64,000 nt of DNA from an uncultured Oceanobacillus sp. (GCA_938004015.1 CALKWU010000006.1:1-64000); one strand, 5' to 3'; shown: positions 39,951 to 52,207, counted from the stretch's first letter. The notes: generated from the sequence alone by a model not told the origin. Numbers and translations: made by a program.

Positions 39951-41190
39951 GACAGGCGAACAACTTCGAGGGGAAATTTTGCTCGAAGGTGAAAAAATAA
40001 AGACGATTGCGGAAAAAATAGAAGAAGAGGCCGATGAAATCATCGATGGCAAAGGAAAGCTCGCTCTTCCGGGATTCATCGATGTGCACGTCCATTTACG
40101 GGAGCCGGGTGGGGAGCATAAAGAAACGATCGAAAGTGGAACCCAGGCTGCAGCACGGGGAGGGTTCACAACGATTGCGGCGATGCCGAACACGAATCCC
40201 GTGCCGGATGACAAAGTCACCCTTGATGCATTATTGGAAAAAATCGAAAAAGACGCCGTCGTCCGGGTACTTCCATATGCTTCCATAACAAAAGGTCTTC
40301 GAGGAAAAGAATTGACGGATATGGAAGCATTACAACAAGCATTCGCCTTCACCGACGATGGAGTCGGCATCCAAACGGCTGACATGATGTACCGGGCGAT
40401 GAAAAAAGCGGCGGAATTGAACAAAACGATTGTCGCCCATTGTGAAGATGATTCCATCGTCTATGGTGGGGTCGTCCACGATGGAGAAGTAAGCAAACGA
40501 TTGAAATTACCGGGAATTCCGGGTCTCAGTGAATCGGTGCAAATCGCAAGGGATGTGTTGTTGGCGGAAGCTGCCGGTTGTCATTATCATGTTTGCCATG
40601 TGAGTACAAAAGAATCGGTGCGGGTTATCCGCGATGCGAAACGTGCAGGCATCCGAGTCACGGCAGAAGTGACGCCTCATCATCTTATATTGAATGAGGA
40701 AGCGATTGTCGAAGATGACGCGAATTTCAAAATGAATCCTCCATTACGATCGAAGGAAGATCAACAAGCGTTATTGGAAGGCTTGTTGGACGGGACGATC
40801 GACTTCATCGCAACCGACCATGCACCTCATGCCGAGGATGAAAAAGCGAAAGGCATGTTGAAAGCCCCGTTCGGCATCGTCGGTTTGGAAACGGCATTCC
40901 CATTGCTTTACACATATCTGGTTGAGTCCAATGTGTTGACATTAAAGGAGTTGGTCGATTTCTTGACCATTAAACCGGCGGAAATTTTCGGTTTACCTTA
41001 TGGACGTTTGGAAGTGAATGGCTATGCCGACATCGTCCTCGTCGATCTGGAAGAAGAAACGAAAATCGATAAAGCAACATTTTTATCCAAAGGCAAAAAC
41101 ACGCCTTTCCAAAATTGGAAAGTTTCCGGTCTTCCGGTTTTAACCATTGTCGGTGGAAACATCGTTTATGAACATAAAGATCTCATTTAA
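39913..41190 (+). CDS. pyrC: Dihydroorotase PyrC
   Basis: PyrC closes carbamoyl aspartate to dihydroorotate. The 425-residue zinc amidohydrolase has the metal motif [10 protein letters not shown] near residue 60, TPHHL near residue 256 and the catalytic ATDHAPH near residue 300. The ATG at 39913, after GGGGG, lies 38 bases inside pyrB, giving a larger overlap than usual. The genes carA and carB for carbamoyl phosphate synthetase, which normally follow, are missing. Confidence 0.95.
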   Translation: MKKLIKNIKLLSETGEQLRGEILLEGEKIKTIAEKIEEEADEIIDGKGKLALPGFIDVHVHLREPGGEHKETIESGTQAAARGGFTTIAAMPNTNPVPDDKVTLDALLEKIEKDAVVRVLPYASITKGLRGKELTDMEALQQAFAFTDDGVGIQTADMMYRAMKKAAELNKTIVAHCEDDSIVYGGVVHDGEVSKRLKLPGIPGLSESVQIARDVLLAEAAGCHYHVCHVSTKESVRVIRDAKRAGIRVTAEVTPHHLILNEEAIVEDDANFKMNPPLRSKEDQQALLEGLLDGTIDFIATDHAPHAEDEKAKGMLKAPFGIVGLETAFPLLYTYLVESNVLTLKELVDFLTIKPAEIFGLPYGRLEVNGYADIVLVDLEEETKIDKATFLSKGKNTPFQNWKVSGLPVLTIVGGNIVYEHKDLI

Positions 41191-41215
41191 TTGTATATAA
41201 ATTGGAGTTGGAGAC

Positions 41216-43573
<2,358 letters not shown>

Positions 43574-43577
<4 letters not shown>

Positions 43578-44185
43578 TGAAAACAGAAATCATCCAAGAT
43601 TTATTGAAAATCGATGCAGTGCAAATCAATCCCGTCAAGTATTTCACTTGGACATCGGGAGTGAAGTCACCAATATATTGTGATAATCGGTTGATCATGT
43701 CGTATCCTCATATCCGCAAAAAGATCACTAAAGGATTTGTACATCTCATGGATGAGAAAAATTGGCAAGCGGATGTGATTGCCGGTTGTGCAACGGCAGG
43801 AATCCCTCATGCCGCTTGGCTAAGTGATTCCCTTGATTTGCCAATGGTGTATGTCCGTTCCAAACCAAAATCCCATGGAAAGGAAAATCAAATTGAAGGG
43901 AAAATCAGTCCGGGTGAAAAGGTGCTCGTCATCGAGGACCTTATTTCCACTGGAGGCTCGAGCATCACCGCTGCCAATGCATTAAAAGGAGCTGGGGCGG
44001 ATGTCGTCGGTGTGCTTGCGATTTTTTCTTATGGTTTGAGGAAAGCCAAGGAAAACTTCCATGAAGCTGACATTCCTTTTGCGACATTGACCAATTTTGA
44101 TGAATTGGTGACTTCCCTCATCGCCTCAGGAGAATTGACGGAAGACGAGAAAGCCGACATGCTCCACTGGCGTCATTCATTATAA
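43574..44185 (+). CDS. pyrE: Orotate phosphoribosyltransferase PyrE
   Basis: PyrE joins orotate and PRPP to give OMP. The 203-residue protein has the PRPP-binding motif VLVIEDLISTGGSS near residue 117 and the loop VRSKPKSHGKENQIEG near residue 95. The start is either GTG 43574 or ATG 43577; AAGGAG is 11 bases before the GTG, and both overlap the pyrF stop. It is the last gene of the operon, which ends at a repeat-family hairpin. Confidence 0.95.
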
Positions 44186-44220
44186 AGTCACTTATGAAAC
44201 TCAAGCAGAACATTCAACTA

Positions 44221-44303
44221 AAAAATCTGAACATTACCTAAAAAGCTCCGTGTATTTCCGGAGCGGGTGCGTCGCTCCCTGCTATCATGTTCAGGTTTTT
44301 TAC
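44221..44303. repeat. Hairpin after pyrE (hairpin family element B)
   Basis: The outer stem is CTGAACA (44227-44233) with TGTTCAG (44288-44294), followed by a T-run, so it may terminate the pyr operon. Inside, GCTCCG (44245-44250) pairs with CGGAGC (44259-44264). Alternatively, GGAGCG (44260-44265) pairs with CGCTCC (44273-44278), so two inner folds exclude each other. The core resembles elements after sigG and rpoZ. Confidence 0.85.
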
Positions 44304-44313
44304 ATGTGGTAAT

Positions 44314-44344
44314 TTGCTTGGGAATGGAATAACATGGTTATAAT
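44314..44344 (+). promoter_or_regulatory. Possible promoter of the LysR gene
   Basis: TTGCTT (44314-44319), a 19-bp spacer and TATAAT (44339-44344) precede the regulator by 32 bases. The spacer is long, so the assignment is moderate. Confidence 0.45.
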
Positions 44345-44376
44345 GGAATGGAAAGAAAAAGTTGAGGGTGTTGGTC

Positions 44377-45237
44377 ATGAAAATCAGTGATTATGAATTA
44401 TTGCTCAGGTTGAATGAAGTCGGCACGATCCGTGGGACAGCAAAGGTCGTCCTTATTTCACAACCGGCTGTTACGCAACGCTTGAAATATATTGAAGAAT
44501 ATTTTGGTGAGCAAATCTTTTTACGGACGGCTAAACGATTGATTCCGACTCCAGCAGGGGAATTGATCCTTTCCCATGCGAAAGAAGTCGTCACCCGGGA
44601 AGAGGCGATTAAAAATAAACTTGCCCGAACGAGTGACGAGGTGCAAGGTACTTTATCGATCGCTTGCTCATCCCTTATCAGCCAGCGATTCCTTCCAAAG
44701 ATCCTTGGAGAGTTTACGAACAAATATCCGAAAGTCGCCATTGATTTAGTGACTGGTATCAGTGAGGATATCCGCCGGGATCATAAAAACTATGATGTTT
44801 GCATCATCCGGGGGGAAAAATTGAAGGAGAGCATTTGTGTCCGATTGTTTGCCGATCCACTTTACATATTCGACACCGAACCTTTCCCGGAAGACGGGGT
44901 GAAGGAAAGGCCATTGATTTCTTTCAAAAGTGACGACAGTATGCATGAAATCGTGGAAAATTGGCTTTACTATCATCAAGATTCCATCAAGCCGTTGAAA
45001 ACGATGACGGTCGATCAAATAGAAACGTGTAAGCAATTTATGAAACAAGGGATTGGCATGGCTGTGCTTCCTAAGAGCGTGTCGGTTTCCTTGATGGGAA
45101 ATTATCCGAATTTGCCGCTTACTTTGGATGGGGAAAGTGTTACTCGTGACACATGGGTCTGTTACCAGGAAGAAGCGATGCAATTGCCGCAGGTCAAACA
45201 TTTTATCGAAGCATTGACAAGTACCGAATATCTTTAA
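44377..45237 (+). CDS. LysR-family transcriptional regulator
   Basis: This is a 286-residue LysR-type regulator with an N-terminal winged helix-turn-helix (residues about 3-62; QPAVTQRLKYIEEYFGEQIF) and a C-terminal periplasmic-binding-like effector domain starting near residue 88. The effector and targets are unknown. It stands alone between the pyr operon and rqcH, with no divergent partner, which is unusual for this family. ATG 44377 has GAGGGTG upstream; an upstream TTG at 44362 lies within that site. It may be a local insertion relative to B. subtilis. Confidence 0.82.
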   Translation: MKISDYELLLRLNEVGTIRGTAKVVLISQPAVTQRLKYIEEYFGEQIFLRTAKRLIPTPAGELILSHAKEVVTREEAIKNKLARTSDEVQGTLSIACSSLISQRFLPKILGEFTNKYPKVAIDLVTGISEDIRRDHKNYDVCIIRGEKLKESICVRLFADPLYIFDTEPFPEDGVKERPLISFKSDDSMHEIVENWLYYHQDSIKPLKTMTVDQIETCKQFMKQGIGMAVLPKSVSVSLMGNYPNLPLTLDGESVTRDTWVCYQEEAMQLPQVKHFIEALTSTEYL

Positions 45238-45286
45238 GCAAGTCCAATCGATCTTACAGTTGTAACCCATTCATCTTAAAGGAAAA

Positions 45287-45332
45287 CCGGACAATCCGAA
45301 GATATCAAGCATCGGTTCTGTCCGGATTTTTT
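45287..45332. terminator. Terminator between LysR gene and rqcH
   Basis: CCGGACA (45287-45293) pairs with TGTCCGG (45319-45325), extended by TCCGA and TCGGT inside, and T residues follow. It lies between convergent genes and may serve both. Confidence 0.85.
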
Positions 45333-45338
45333 GATTTA

Positions 45339-47054
45339 TTATGTCGACTTCATTTTTGCCCTGTGTTTATCGACAAAATCTTTGGAAGGAGTCACATATA
45401 ATGTTTTTTGATTATCATAAATGACATATCCCGGCTTAGCCCCTTTTGGCTTCCGTACATTACGGATTTCCGTGTAATCTACAGGGACCGAAGATGATTG
45501 TTGTGATTTACTGAAGTAAGCGGCAAGTTTTGCGGCTTCATAAAGCGTTTCTTCACTCGGATCAGAACTGCGGATGACGACATGGGAACCGGGAATATCT
45601 TTCGTATGAAGCCAAACATCACTTTTTCGGGCGAGTTTCATCGTCAAGTATTCATTTTGTTTATTGTTTTTTCCGACGAGAATAGTCGTCCCGTCAGATG
45701 CGACAAATGTTTCCGGTTCAGGTTTCTTTTGCTTTTTCCGTTTCGTTTTCCGTTGTTTTTTCAAATAGCCTTCTTCCCGCAATTCTTCGCGGATTTCCTC
45801 AATGTCTTCTTCATTGGCCACTTCGATTTGCTGCAGGAGCCTTTCAAAGTAATCGATTTCGGCTTCTGCTTTTTCAATCTCCTCTTGAACGGCTTTCCGG
45901 GAATTCACCAGTTTCCGGTACGTTTTGAAATATTGTTGTGCATTTTCATTCGGAGATAGTTCCGGATCGAGTTCAATCACCATTTCTTTTTGTTCCGGAT
46001 CATAGTAATCAATCACTCTCGCCGTTTCGTCACCGGGACGAATCAAATGGAGGTGAGCGGTGAGCAGTTCTCCATATTTTTGGTACAAATCGGCTTTTTC
46101 CGCTTTTTTCAACGTCCGTTTATGTTTCTGCAATTTTTTTTCATTTTTTTTGATTTCATTTTTCATGAAGCGGGTCAGTTCTTTCGTCTGTTGCCTTACC
46201 CGATCCCGTTCTGCTTTACCGCTGAAAAACGTGTCGAGCATGGCACTCACGGAATCGAAAGACTGCATTTCCCTCTGATCTGCGATTCGTTCAATGACGT
46301 GGAATTCTTCTTTTCCATTTTTATAGATCGCAGGTTGGTAAACGTTGTTCTTCACTTGTTCATTCACTTCATCGAATTTTTCGATATAAACGGCGATGTC
46401 TCCAAGTCTTGCACGTTCCACGATCTCTTTCGTCATGAAGGGGGAGTAACCGATCAAATGTTTTACGAGTTGGCGATCGATTTTTCCTGAATTGAAATCT
46501 ATACGCTTCATCACTTCTTCTCCATCCACTTCCAATGGATTCAATTTATCCTGTTCCGGAGGACTCACATAATCGAATCCCGGAAGGACCGTCCGATGCC
46601 GGTTGATCGTCACCGGAATATGTTTCATGCTGTCGATGATTTTTCCGTTGCCCTTGTTGACAAGGATGATGTTGCTATGTCTGCCCATCACTTCAACGAT
46701 CAATTGTTTTTCCGCTTCATCCCCGATTTCATTCCTCGTAAGAAAAGTGAAAACAAGCACCCGTTCCAAACGATCCTGTTCAATGGACGTGATCGTCGCA
46801 CCGCCGAGATGTTTGCGTAGCACCATGCAAAACATCGGTGGTTCTTTTGGATTCGTGAGGCTCTCATCTGTCAAATGGATACGGGAATACGTCGGATGTA
46901 TGGAAAAAAGCAAGGAGTGGTTATCCCCTTGACTTCGAATTGTAAATAACAGTTCCGTTTCCGTCGGTTGGTAAATTTTATTGATTCTTCCAGGAAGAAG
47001 CTTGTTCTTCATTTCTTCTGTCACGGCACGCATGACGATACCATCAAATGGCAT
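45339..47054 (-). CDS. rqcH: Ribosome quality control protein RqcH (NFACT family, YloA/FbpA)
   Basis: RqcH binds stalled 50S subunits that still hold a nascent chain and recruits Ala-tRNA to add alanine tails that mark it for degradation. Homologues were earlier called fibronectin-binding proteins. The 571-residue protein starts MPFDGIVMRAV and has NFACT-N, long coiled coils (about residues 270-450) and the C-terminal NFACT-R domain (LHTKDIPGSHVVIR). I chose ATG at 47054 with AGAGGTGATC upstream; longer in-frame readings are unsupported. It diverges from the P-type ATPase. Confidence 0.93.
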   Translation of the reverse strand: MPFDGIVMRAVTEEMKNKLLPGRINKIYQPTETELLFTIRSQGDNHSLLFSIHPTYSRIHLTDESLTNPKEPPMFCMVLRKHLGGATITSIEQDRLERVLVFTFLTRNEIGDEAEKQLIVEVMGRHSNIILVNKGNGKIIDSMKHIPVTINRHRTVLPGFDYVSPPEQDKLNPLEVDGEEVMKRIDFNSGKIDRQLVKHLIGYSPFMTKEIVERARLGDIAVYIEKFDEVNEQVKNNVYQPAIYKNGKEEFHVIERIADQREMQSFDSVSAMLDTFFSGKAERDRVRQQTKELTRFMKNEIKKNEKKLQKHKRTLKKAEKADLYQKYGELLTAHLHLIRPGDETARVIDYYDPEQKEMVIELDPELSPNENAQQYFKTYRKLVNSRKAVQEEIEKAEAEIDYFERLLQQIEVANEEDIEEIREELREEGYLKKQRKTKRKKQKKPEPETFVASDGTTILVGKNNKQNEYLTMKLARKSDVWLHTKDIPGSHVVIRSSDPSEETLYEAAKLAAYFSKSQQSSSVPVDYTEIRNVRKPKGAKPGYVIYDNQKTLYVTPSKDFVDKHRAKMKST

Positions 47055-47148
47055 AAGATCACCTCTTCTTAACATTATAGCATTATTTACTTTTCCACGG
47101 CATATATATGGGTAGCAGTCTGAATAGAAAGGGCTTGGGGGAATTTGC

Positions 47149-49803
47149 ATGGAATGGTACCAATTGGATCTCGATCAACTGGAAGAAAAATTGCAGGTGG
47201 ACGCATCACATGGATTATCTGCCGAAGAAGCGGCAGAGCGCAAGAAGAAATTCGGCCCGAATGAATTGGAAGCAGATAAAAAGCCGGCACGTTGGCTCCT
47301 GTTTTTGAAACAATTCCAAGATTTCATGGTACTCGTTTTGTTGGGGGCAACGCTCATTGCCGGATTGTTGGGAGAATACATTGATGCGATTGCCATCATG
47401 ATCATCGTATTGATCAATGGTTTCATCGGATACTTCCAGGAACAGAAGGCGGAAAATTCTTTGGAAAAAATCAAACAGTTATCCGCACCTGTAAGTACCG
47501 TGAAAAGAAGCGGAAATTGGGAGAACATCAATTCCCACGAACTTGTCGTCGGCGACATCGTAAAAATCAAAAGCGGTGACAGGGTACCTGCCGATATCCG
47601 TATCATCGAAGCGAACAGTTTAGAATTGGAAGAATCGGCTCTGACAGGGGAATCTTTGCCTGTCGAAAAAATCGGACAAGCGATACCGGGAGAAAAACTC
47701 GATGCCCAAGACCAACGGAATATGGGCTTTATGGGTACGCTTGTCACGAAAGGAAATGGGACAGGCATTGTCGTGAAGACCGGCATGAAAACGGAAATGG
47801 GGAAGATCGCTTCGTTAATGATGAGTACGAAAAAAATGATCACCCCGCTGGAACGGCGTTTAGCGGAGTTGGGGAAATTGTTGATCATCCTTGCTTTCCT
47901 TCTCACCGCTTTGGTCGTCGTTCTCGGAATCATGCAAGGCAGACCTTTGTATCAAATGTTTTTTGCCGGTGTTTCCTTGGCGGTGGCAGCTATTCCGGAA
48001 GGGCTTCCGGCGATTGTCACTGTTGCGCTCTCTCTAGGTGTCCAACGGATGATCAAGCGGAAGGCGATTGTCAGGAAATTGTCTTCTGTGGAAACGTTGG
48101 GATCGGCTTCTGTCATTTGTTCCGACAAGACGGGCACGATGACGGAAAACGAAATGACCGTGAAGAAGATCTATGTGAATGATGATTTTCTCAAATTGAC
48201 GGGAGAAGGGTATCAAACGAAAGGTGATATTTACCTCGGCAAGCAAAAAGTCGATCGGACATATCCGAACTTGGAAGCGATGCTCCGTTACGGAGTTCTT
48301 TGCAACCAAGCGACATTGCAAAAAAAGAATGGTCAATATATGGTCGATGGTGATCCGCTAGATGGCGCTTTGCTCGTTGCTGCGGAAAAATTTGGTTTGG
48401 ACGGAAACGTGAAACATCGTTATCGAATCATCAAAGAAATTCCTTTCGACTCCACAAGAAAGCGAATGAGTGTCATCGTCGCTGATGACAACGGGAGACG
48501 TTTCCTTATTACAAAGGGGGCACCAGATGTATTGCTTCCGCGATCCAGCTTTTTCTTGACAAAAGCTGGAAGAAAATTGATGCAATCGACGGATCGAGCG
48601 AGATGGAATGAAGCGGTGGAACAAATGGCAAATGAAGCATTGCGGATTATCGGGATCGGCATCCGTCCTTTAACAAAAGAAGATGGGATGGATGATGAGA
48701 TGGTGGAAAGGGAGTTGACGTTCATCGGATTGTTCGGGATGATCGACCCACCGCGGAAGGAAGTGAAACCAGCGATTTTTGCCTGTAAACAAGCCGGCAT
48801 CAAAACCGTCATGATCACGGGAGACCATGCGAATACGGCAACTGCCATCGCCAAAGAATTGGACCTGATGCCAGAGCACGGACAAGTCATCACCGGAAGC
48901 GAACTGAATCAAATGAACCAATTGGAGTTGGAAAAACAAATCGAAAATTTTTATGTATTTGCAAGAGTAACACCGGAACATAAACTGCGGATTGTACAAG
49001 CCTTCCAAAGCAATGGCCATATCGTCGCCATGACGGGGGATGGTGTGAATGATGCACCTTCCATCAAAGCGGCGGATATCGGAATCAGCATGGGGATAGC
49101 AGGTACAGATGTGACGAAAGAGGCTTCTTCCTTAGTATTGATGGATGACAATTTTGCGACGATCAAAGCAGCGATTGATGAAGGCAGGAACATTTATGAA
49201 AACATCCGGAAGTTCATCCGCTATTTGCTCGCATCCAATGTCGGTGAAATTCTCGTCATGTTGTTCGCCGTCATGCTCGCCATGCCCCTCCCGTTGGTCC
49301 CTGTGCAAATTTTATGGGTCAATCTTGTCACCGATGGACTGCCTGCCATGGCGTTAGGTATGGACACGCCGGAAGAAGATGTGATGAAGCGGAAACCACG
49401 GAATCCACGTGAAGGAATATTCGCCCGCGGACTCGGCTATAAAATCATCAGTAGAGGGATCATGATCGGGATCATTTCATTGATCGCTTTTATGATCGCT
49501 TATGGGAATAATCCAGACAACTTGATTTATGCACAAACGATGACATTTACTACATTGGTGATGGCGCAACTGATCCACGTTTTCGATTGTCGTAGTGAAA
49601 AATCGATATTTGCGCGAAATCCTTTAGAAAATAAATATTTGCTCTTCGCCGTGTTTTCTTCGATTCTATTATTGCTCATCGTCATATACTGGCCACCTTT
49701 ACAACCTGTTTTCCATACGACAGCCCTTGATTTATTAGACTGGTTGTTGGTGCTTGTTTTAAGTTTCATCCCGACTGGAATGTTTGCAGTCACAAAAAAG
49801 TGA
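47149..49803 (+). CDS. yloB: Calcium-transporting P-type ATPase YloB
   Basis: This is an 884-residue SERCA-like P2A ATPase that pumps Ca2+ out of the cell using ATP. Landmarks in order: actuator loop LTGES (about residue 168), membrane ion-site motif PEGLPAIVT (about 285), phosphorylation motif DKTGTMTEN with the aspartate near 325, hinge GDGVNDAPS (about 632) and ten transmembrane segments. Homologues are induced in sporulation and affect spore germination in B. subtilis. ATG 47149 follows TTGGGGGAATTTGC. Divergent from rqcH, it ends at a terminator. Confidence 0.92.
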   Translation: MEWYQLDLDQLEEKLQVDASHGLSAEEAAERKKKFGPNELEADKKPARWLLFLKQFQDFMVLVLLGATLIAGLLGEYIDAIAIMIIVLINGFIGYFQEQKAENSLEKIKQLSAPVSTVKRSGNWENINSHELVVGDIVKIKSGDRVPADIRIIEANSLELEESALTGESLPVEKIGQAIPGEKLDAQDQRNMGFMGTLVTKGNGTGIVVKTGMKTEMGKIASLMMSTKKMITPLERRLAELGKLLIILAFLLTALVVVLGIMQGRPLYQMFFAGVSLAVAAIPEGLPAIVTVALSLGVQRMIKRKAIVRKLSSVETLGSASVICSDKTGTMTENEMTVKKIYVNDDFLKLTGEGYQTKGDIYLGKQKVDRTYPNLEAMLRYGVLCNQATLQKKNGQYMVDGDPLDGALLVAAEKFGLDGNVKHRYRIIKEIPFDSTRKRMSVIVADDNGRRFLITKGAPDVLLPRSSFFLTKAGRKLMQSTDRARWNEAVEQMANEALRIIGIGIRPLTKEDGMDDEMVERELTFIGLFGMIDPPRKEVKPAIFACKQAGIKTVMITGDHANTATAIAKELDLMPEHGQVITGSELNQMNQLELEKQIENFYVFARVTPEHKLRIVQAFQSNGHIVAMTGDGVNDAPSIKAADIGISMGIAGTDVTKEASSLVLMDDNFATIKAAIDEGRNIYENIRKFIRYLLASNVGEILVMLFAVMLAMPLPLVPVQILWVNLVTDGLPAMALGMDTPEEDVMKRKPRNPREGIFARGLGYKIISRGIMIGIISLIAFMIAYGNNPDNLIYAQTMTFTTLVMAQLIHVFDCRSEKSIFARNPLENKYLLFAVFSSILLLLIVIYWPPLQPVFHTTALDLLDWLLVLVLSFIPTGMFAVTKK

Positions 49804-49807
49804 AGGT

Positions 49808-49859
49808 AACGCCTTGTCTGCCTACTCAAAATGAGGGGAAAGAAGACAGGGCGTTTTTT
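49808..49859 (+). terminator. Terminator after yloB
   Basis: AACGCCTTGTCT (49808-49819) pairs with AGACAGGGCGTT (49844-49855), with one G-U pair, followed by T residues. Confidence 0.9.
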
Positions 49860-49926
49860 CGTCCCATATTACGGGTGGATTATGTTAAAATAAAGTACCA
49901 ACACTTTTACAAAGGTAGTGATATCG

Positions 49927-50808
49927 TTGGTTTTAAGTATGACCGGATATGGGAAACATGTCATTGAAAAAGATACGTACCAAATCGCCGTGGAAATGCG
50001 GTCTGTTAATAATCGTTTTATGGATATTTCCATCAAAATGCCACGGAGCTTCTATCATTTGGAAGATAAAATCAAAAAAATCATTAAAACATATTTCAAT
50101 CGCGGGAAAATAGAAGTGTTCATCTCCGTTGATGGACAAGGTTATATCCAGAAAAAATTACACGTTGATTGGGATTTGTTGGAACAATATGAAGAAAAGA
50201 TCGCTGAAGTGAAAAAACGTCATCACATTGCCGGAAATTGGACGATGGATCATCTGTTCCAAGTGGACGATCTTTTCATCGTGGATGAAGAAGAGACGCA
50301 AGATGAATCGTTACAACAATCACTGATCCTTGCCATTGAAAAATCTTGTGAAAATCTTCTTGCCATGCGCCAAACGGAAGGGGAATTTCTTGAAAAAGAT
50401 CTCTATTCCCGCTTGGCTACCCTCCAGACGCTTACCGAATCGTTGCAAGAAATCCGACCGCAGGTGATCGAAAGCTATCGGGAAAGAATTAAAAAACGGA
50501 TTGATGAACATTTGGCAGGATACAGTAATATTGATGAAGATCGGCTGATGCAAGAAGTCGCTTTATTGGCGGAAAAGGGAGACATCACCGAAGAATTGAC
50601 CCGTCTTTCCAGCCATATCGAGCAAATGGAAAAAACATTGAAAGAAGATGGAAGCATCGGAAGGAAGCTCGATTTCATCTGCCAGGAAATGCTCCGGGAA
50701 GCGAATACGATTGGAGCAAAATCGACAAGTACGGAAGTGAACGAACTGGACGTCCAATTGAAAACCGAGATTGAAAAAATCAAAGAGCAAGTGCAAAACA
50801 TTGAATGA
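49927..50808 (+). CDS. yloC: YicC/YloC family endoribonuclease
   Basis: This belongs to the YicC/YloC family, metal-dependent endoribonucleases shown to cut RNA in E. coli. The 293-residue protein starts MVLSMTGYGKH and carries the family motifs VEMRSVNNRFMDISIKMPR and the C-terminal KLDFICQEMLREANTIGAKS. I chose TTG 49927 because AAAGG lies 11 bases upstream and the family begins at SMTG; GTG 49918 is too close to the ribosome site. The order yloC-remA-gmk-rpoZ is conserved across Firmicutes. Confidence 0.9.
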   Translation: MVLSMTGYGKHVIEKDTYQIAVEMRSVNNRFMDISIKMPRSFYHLEDKIKKIIKTYFNRGKIEVFISVDGQGYIQKKLHVDWDLLEQYEEKIAEVKKRHHIAGNWTMDHLFQVDDLFIVDEEETQDESLQQSLILAIEKSCENLLAMRQTEGEFLEKDLYSRLATLQTLTESLQEIRPQVIESYRERIKKRIDEHLAGYSNIDEDRLMQEVALLAEKGDITEELTRLSSHIEQMEKTLKEDGSIGRKLDFICQEMLREANTIGAKSTSTEVNELDVQLKTEIEKIKEQVQNIE

Positions 50809-50903
50809 TTTTTCTTTTGAAACATTGGATATCCGCATCGTTTTTTGTTATCCTAAAGTAAAATAAAATATGGTTGTGTCTGGCCGGTAGAGGGGGAGCC
50901 AAG

Positions 50904-51167
50904 TTGAATCTTACGTTAATCAATATCGGATTCGGCAATGTCGTATCAGCGAACCGCATCATTTCCATCGTGTCTCCGGAATCGGCTCCAATCAAACGGA
51001 TTATTTCGGATGCAAGAGACAACAACAAATTGATTGACGCTACATATGGAAGAAGGACGCGAGCTGTCATCATCACGGACAGTGATCATGTGATTTTATC
51101 TGCGGTACAACCGGAAACAGTTGGCCAGCGAGTAATGAACCATGACGACATTGCGGATGAATCGTAG
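50904..51167 (+). CDS. remA: Extracellular matrix regulator RemA
   Basis: RemA is an 87-residue DNA-binding protein that in B. subtilis activates biofilm matrix and osmoprotection genes by binding arrays of sites. The sequence is strongly conserved: [17 protein letters not shown] start ([20 protein letters not shown]), [11 protein letters not shown] and [13 protein letters not shown]. The start is TTG 50904 with GAGGGGGAG upstream. Biofilm roles are inferred from the orthologue. It lies 46 bases before gmk. Confidence 0.93.
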   Translation: MNLTLINIGFGNVVSANRIISIVSPESAPIKRIISDARDNNKLIDATYGRRTRAVIITDSDHVILSAVQPETVGQRVMNHDDIADES

Positions 51168-51212
51168 GATCGTTGTATGTAATCACAGCAGCAAGTTTAG
51201 GAGGATACGCAA

Positions 51213-51827
51213 TTGAAGGATGAATCAGGGATTTTGTTTGTCCTTTCCGGTCCGTCTGGTGTCGGAAAAGGAACGGTCAGAAAAAGATTATTTGAAGAAA
51301 AGACCGATTTGGAATACTCCATTTCCATGACGACACGGGAGAAGCGCCCCGGGGAAAAAGAAGGGGTAGACTATTTTTATCGGACGAAAGAAGAATTCGA
51401 ACGGATGATCGCCAACAACGAACTGTTGGAATATGCAAAATACGTCAATAACTATTATGGTACACCTCGCGCCTTCGTCGAAGAAACATTGGCGAAAGGA
51501 AAAGACGTCTTTTTGGAAATCGAAGTCCAGGGCGCTATGCAAGTAAAGGAAAATTTCCCGGAAGGAGTCTTTATCTTTCTTTTTCCACCGAGTTTGGATG
51601 AATTGAAATACCGAATCGAAAGTCGTGGGACGGAAACGGAAGAGCTTGTCATCAATCGCTTGAAAGAGGCACGTAAAGAAATAGAAATGATGCATTTTTA
51701 CGATTATGTCGTCGTGAATGATGATGTGGATCAAGCGGTCGAGAGGATTAAAGCGATTATCCAAAGTGAACATTTACGGAGAGAACGGGTCGAGAAACAA
51801 TACAAAAGAATTTTGGAGGTAGAATAA
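51213..51827 (+). CDS. gmk: Guanylate kinase
   Basis: Gmk phosphorylates GMP to GDP, an essential step that also limits (p)ppGpp precursor pools. The 204-residue kinase has the P-loop [10 protein letters not shown] near residue 13, the GMP-binding [11 protein letters not shown] and GVDYFY near residue 36-50, and the lid [11 protein letters not shown] near 95. The start is TTG 51213 with TTTAGGAGGATACGCAA before it. rpoZ follows after two bases. Confidence 0.97.
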   Translation: MKDESGILFVLSGPSGVGKGTVRKRLFEEKTDLEYSISMTTREKRPGEKEGVDYFYRTKEEFERMIANNELLEYAKYVNNYYGTPRAFVEETLAKGKDVFLEIEVQGAMQVKENFPEGVFIFLFPPSLDELKYRIESRGTETEELVINRLKEARKEIEMMHFYDYVVVNDDVDQAVERIKAIIQSEHLRRERVEKQYKRILEVE

Positions 51828-51829
51828 AC

Positions 51830-52024
51830 ATGATGTTGGAACCATCCATCGACAAACTACAAGAACGAATCCAATCCAAATATCAACTGGTCATTTTATC
51901 TTCACGCCGGGCTAGACAATTGGCGGATGGCGAAAAACCGTTAATTGAAGAGCCGAAATCCCACAAATTGGTCGGAGTGGCTCTTGAGGAGATCGCGGAA
52001 GGTAAACTGACAATCAAAGAATAA
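51830..52024 (+). CDS. rpoZ: RNA polymerase omega subunit
   Basis: Omega is a small subunit that helps assemble RNA polymerase through beta-prime. The 64-residue protein has the family core YQLVILSSRRARQLADG and ends KLVGVALEEIAEGKL. Its start is two bases after gmk with GGAGG inside the gmk end. The gmk-rpoZ pair is universal in this group. A strong repeat-family terminator follows. Confidence 0.96.
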   Translation: MMLEPSIDKLQERIQSKYQLVILSSRRARQLADGEKPLIEEPKSHKLVGVALEEIAEGKLTIKE

Positions 52025-52052
52025 TCGTCGGCTCGTAACATCATTAAACGGA

Positions 52053-52207
52053 TTCCGAACAATTCCAGTTGACAAACGGCTCCGGAAAACATGTTCTAAT
52101 TTCATATTCAATGCATCGACAACCGTCTATATATGGCAATGACTCAGTCGATGCTGAAAGTGCCCGAACAATTCCGGAGTTGGTGCGTCGAATTGTTCGG
52201 TTTTTTT
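52053..52207. repeat. Repeat region and terminator after rpoZ (hairpin family element C)
   Basis: CCGAACAATTC (52164-52174) pairs perfectly with GAATTGTTCGG (52190-52200), and seven T residues follow, making a strong terminator. Its loop CGGAGTTGGTGCGTC shares GGTGCGTC with the element after pyrE. A second, diverged copy (CCGAACAATTCC at 52055-52066 to ATGTTC at 52091-52096) lies upstream and resembles the element after sigG. Confidence 0.85.
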
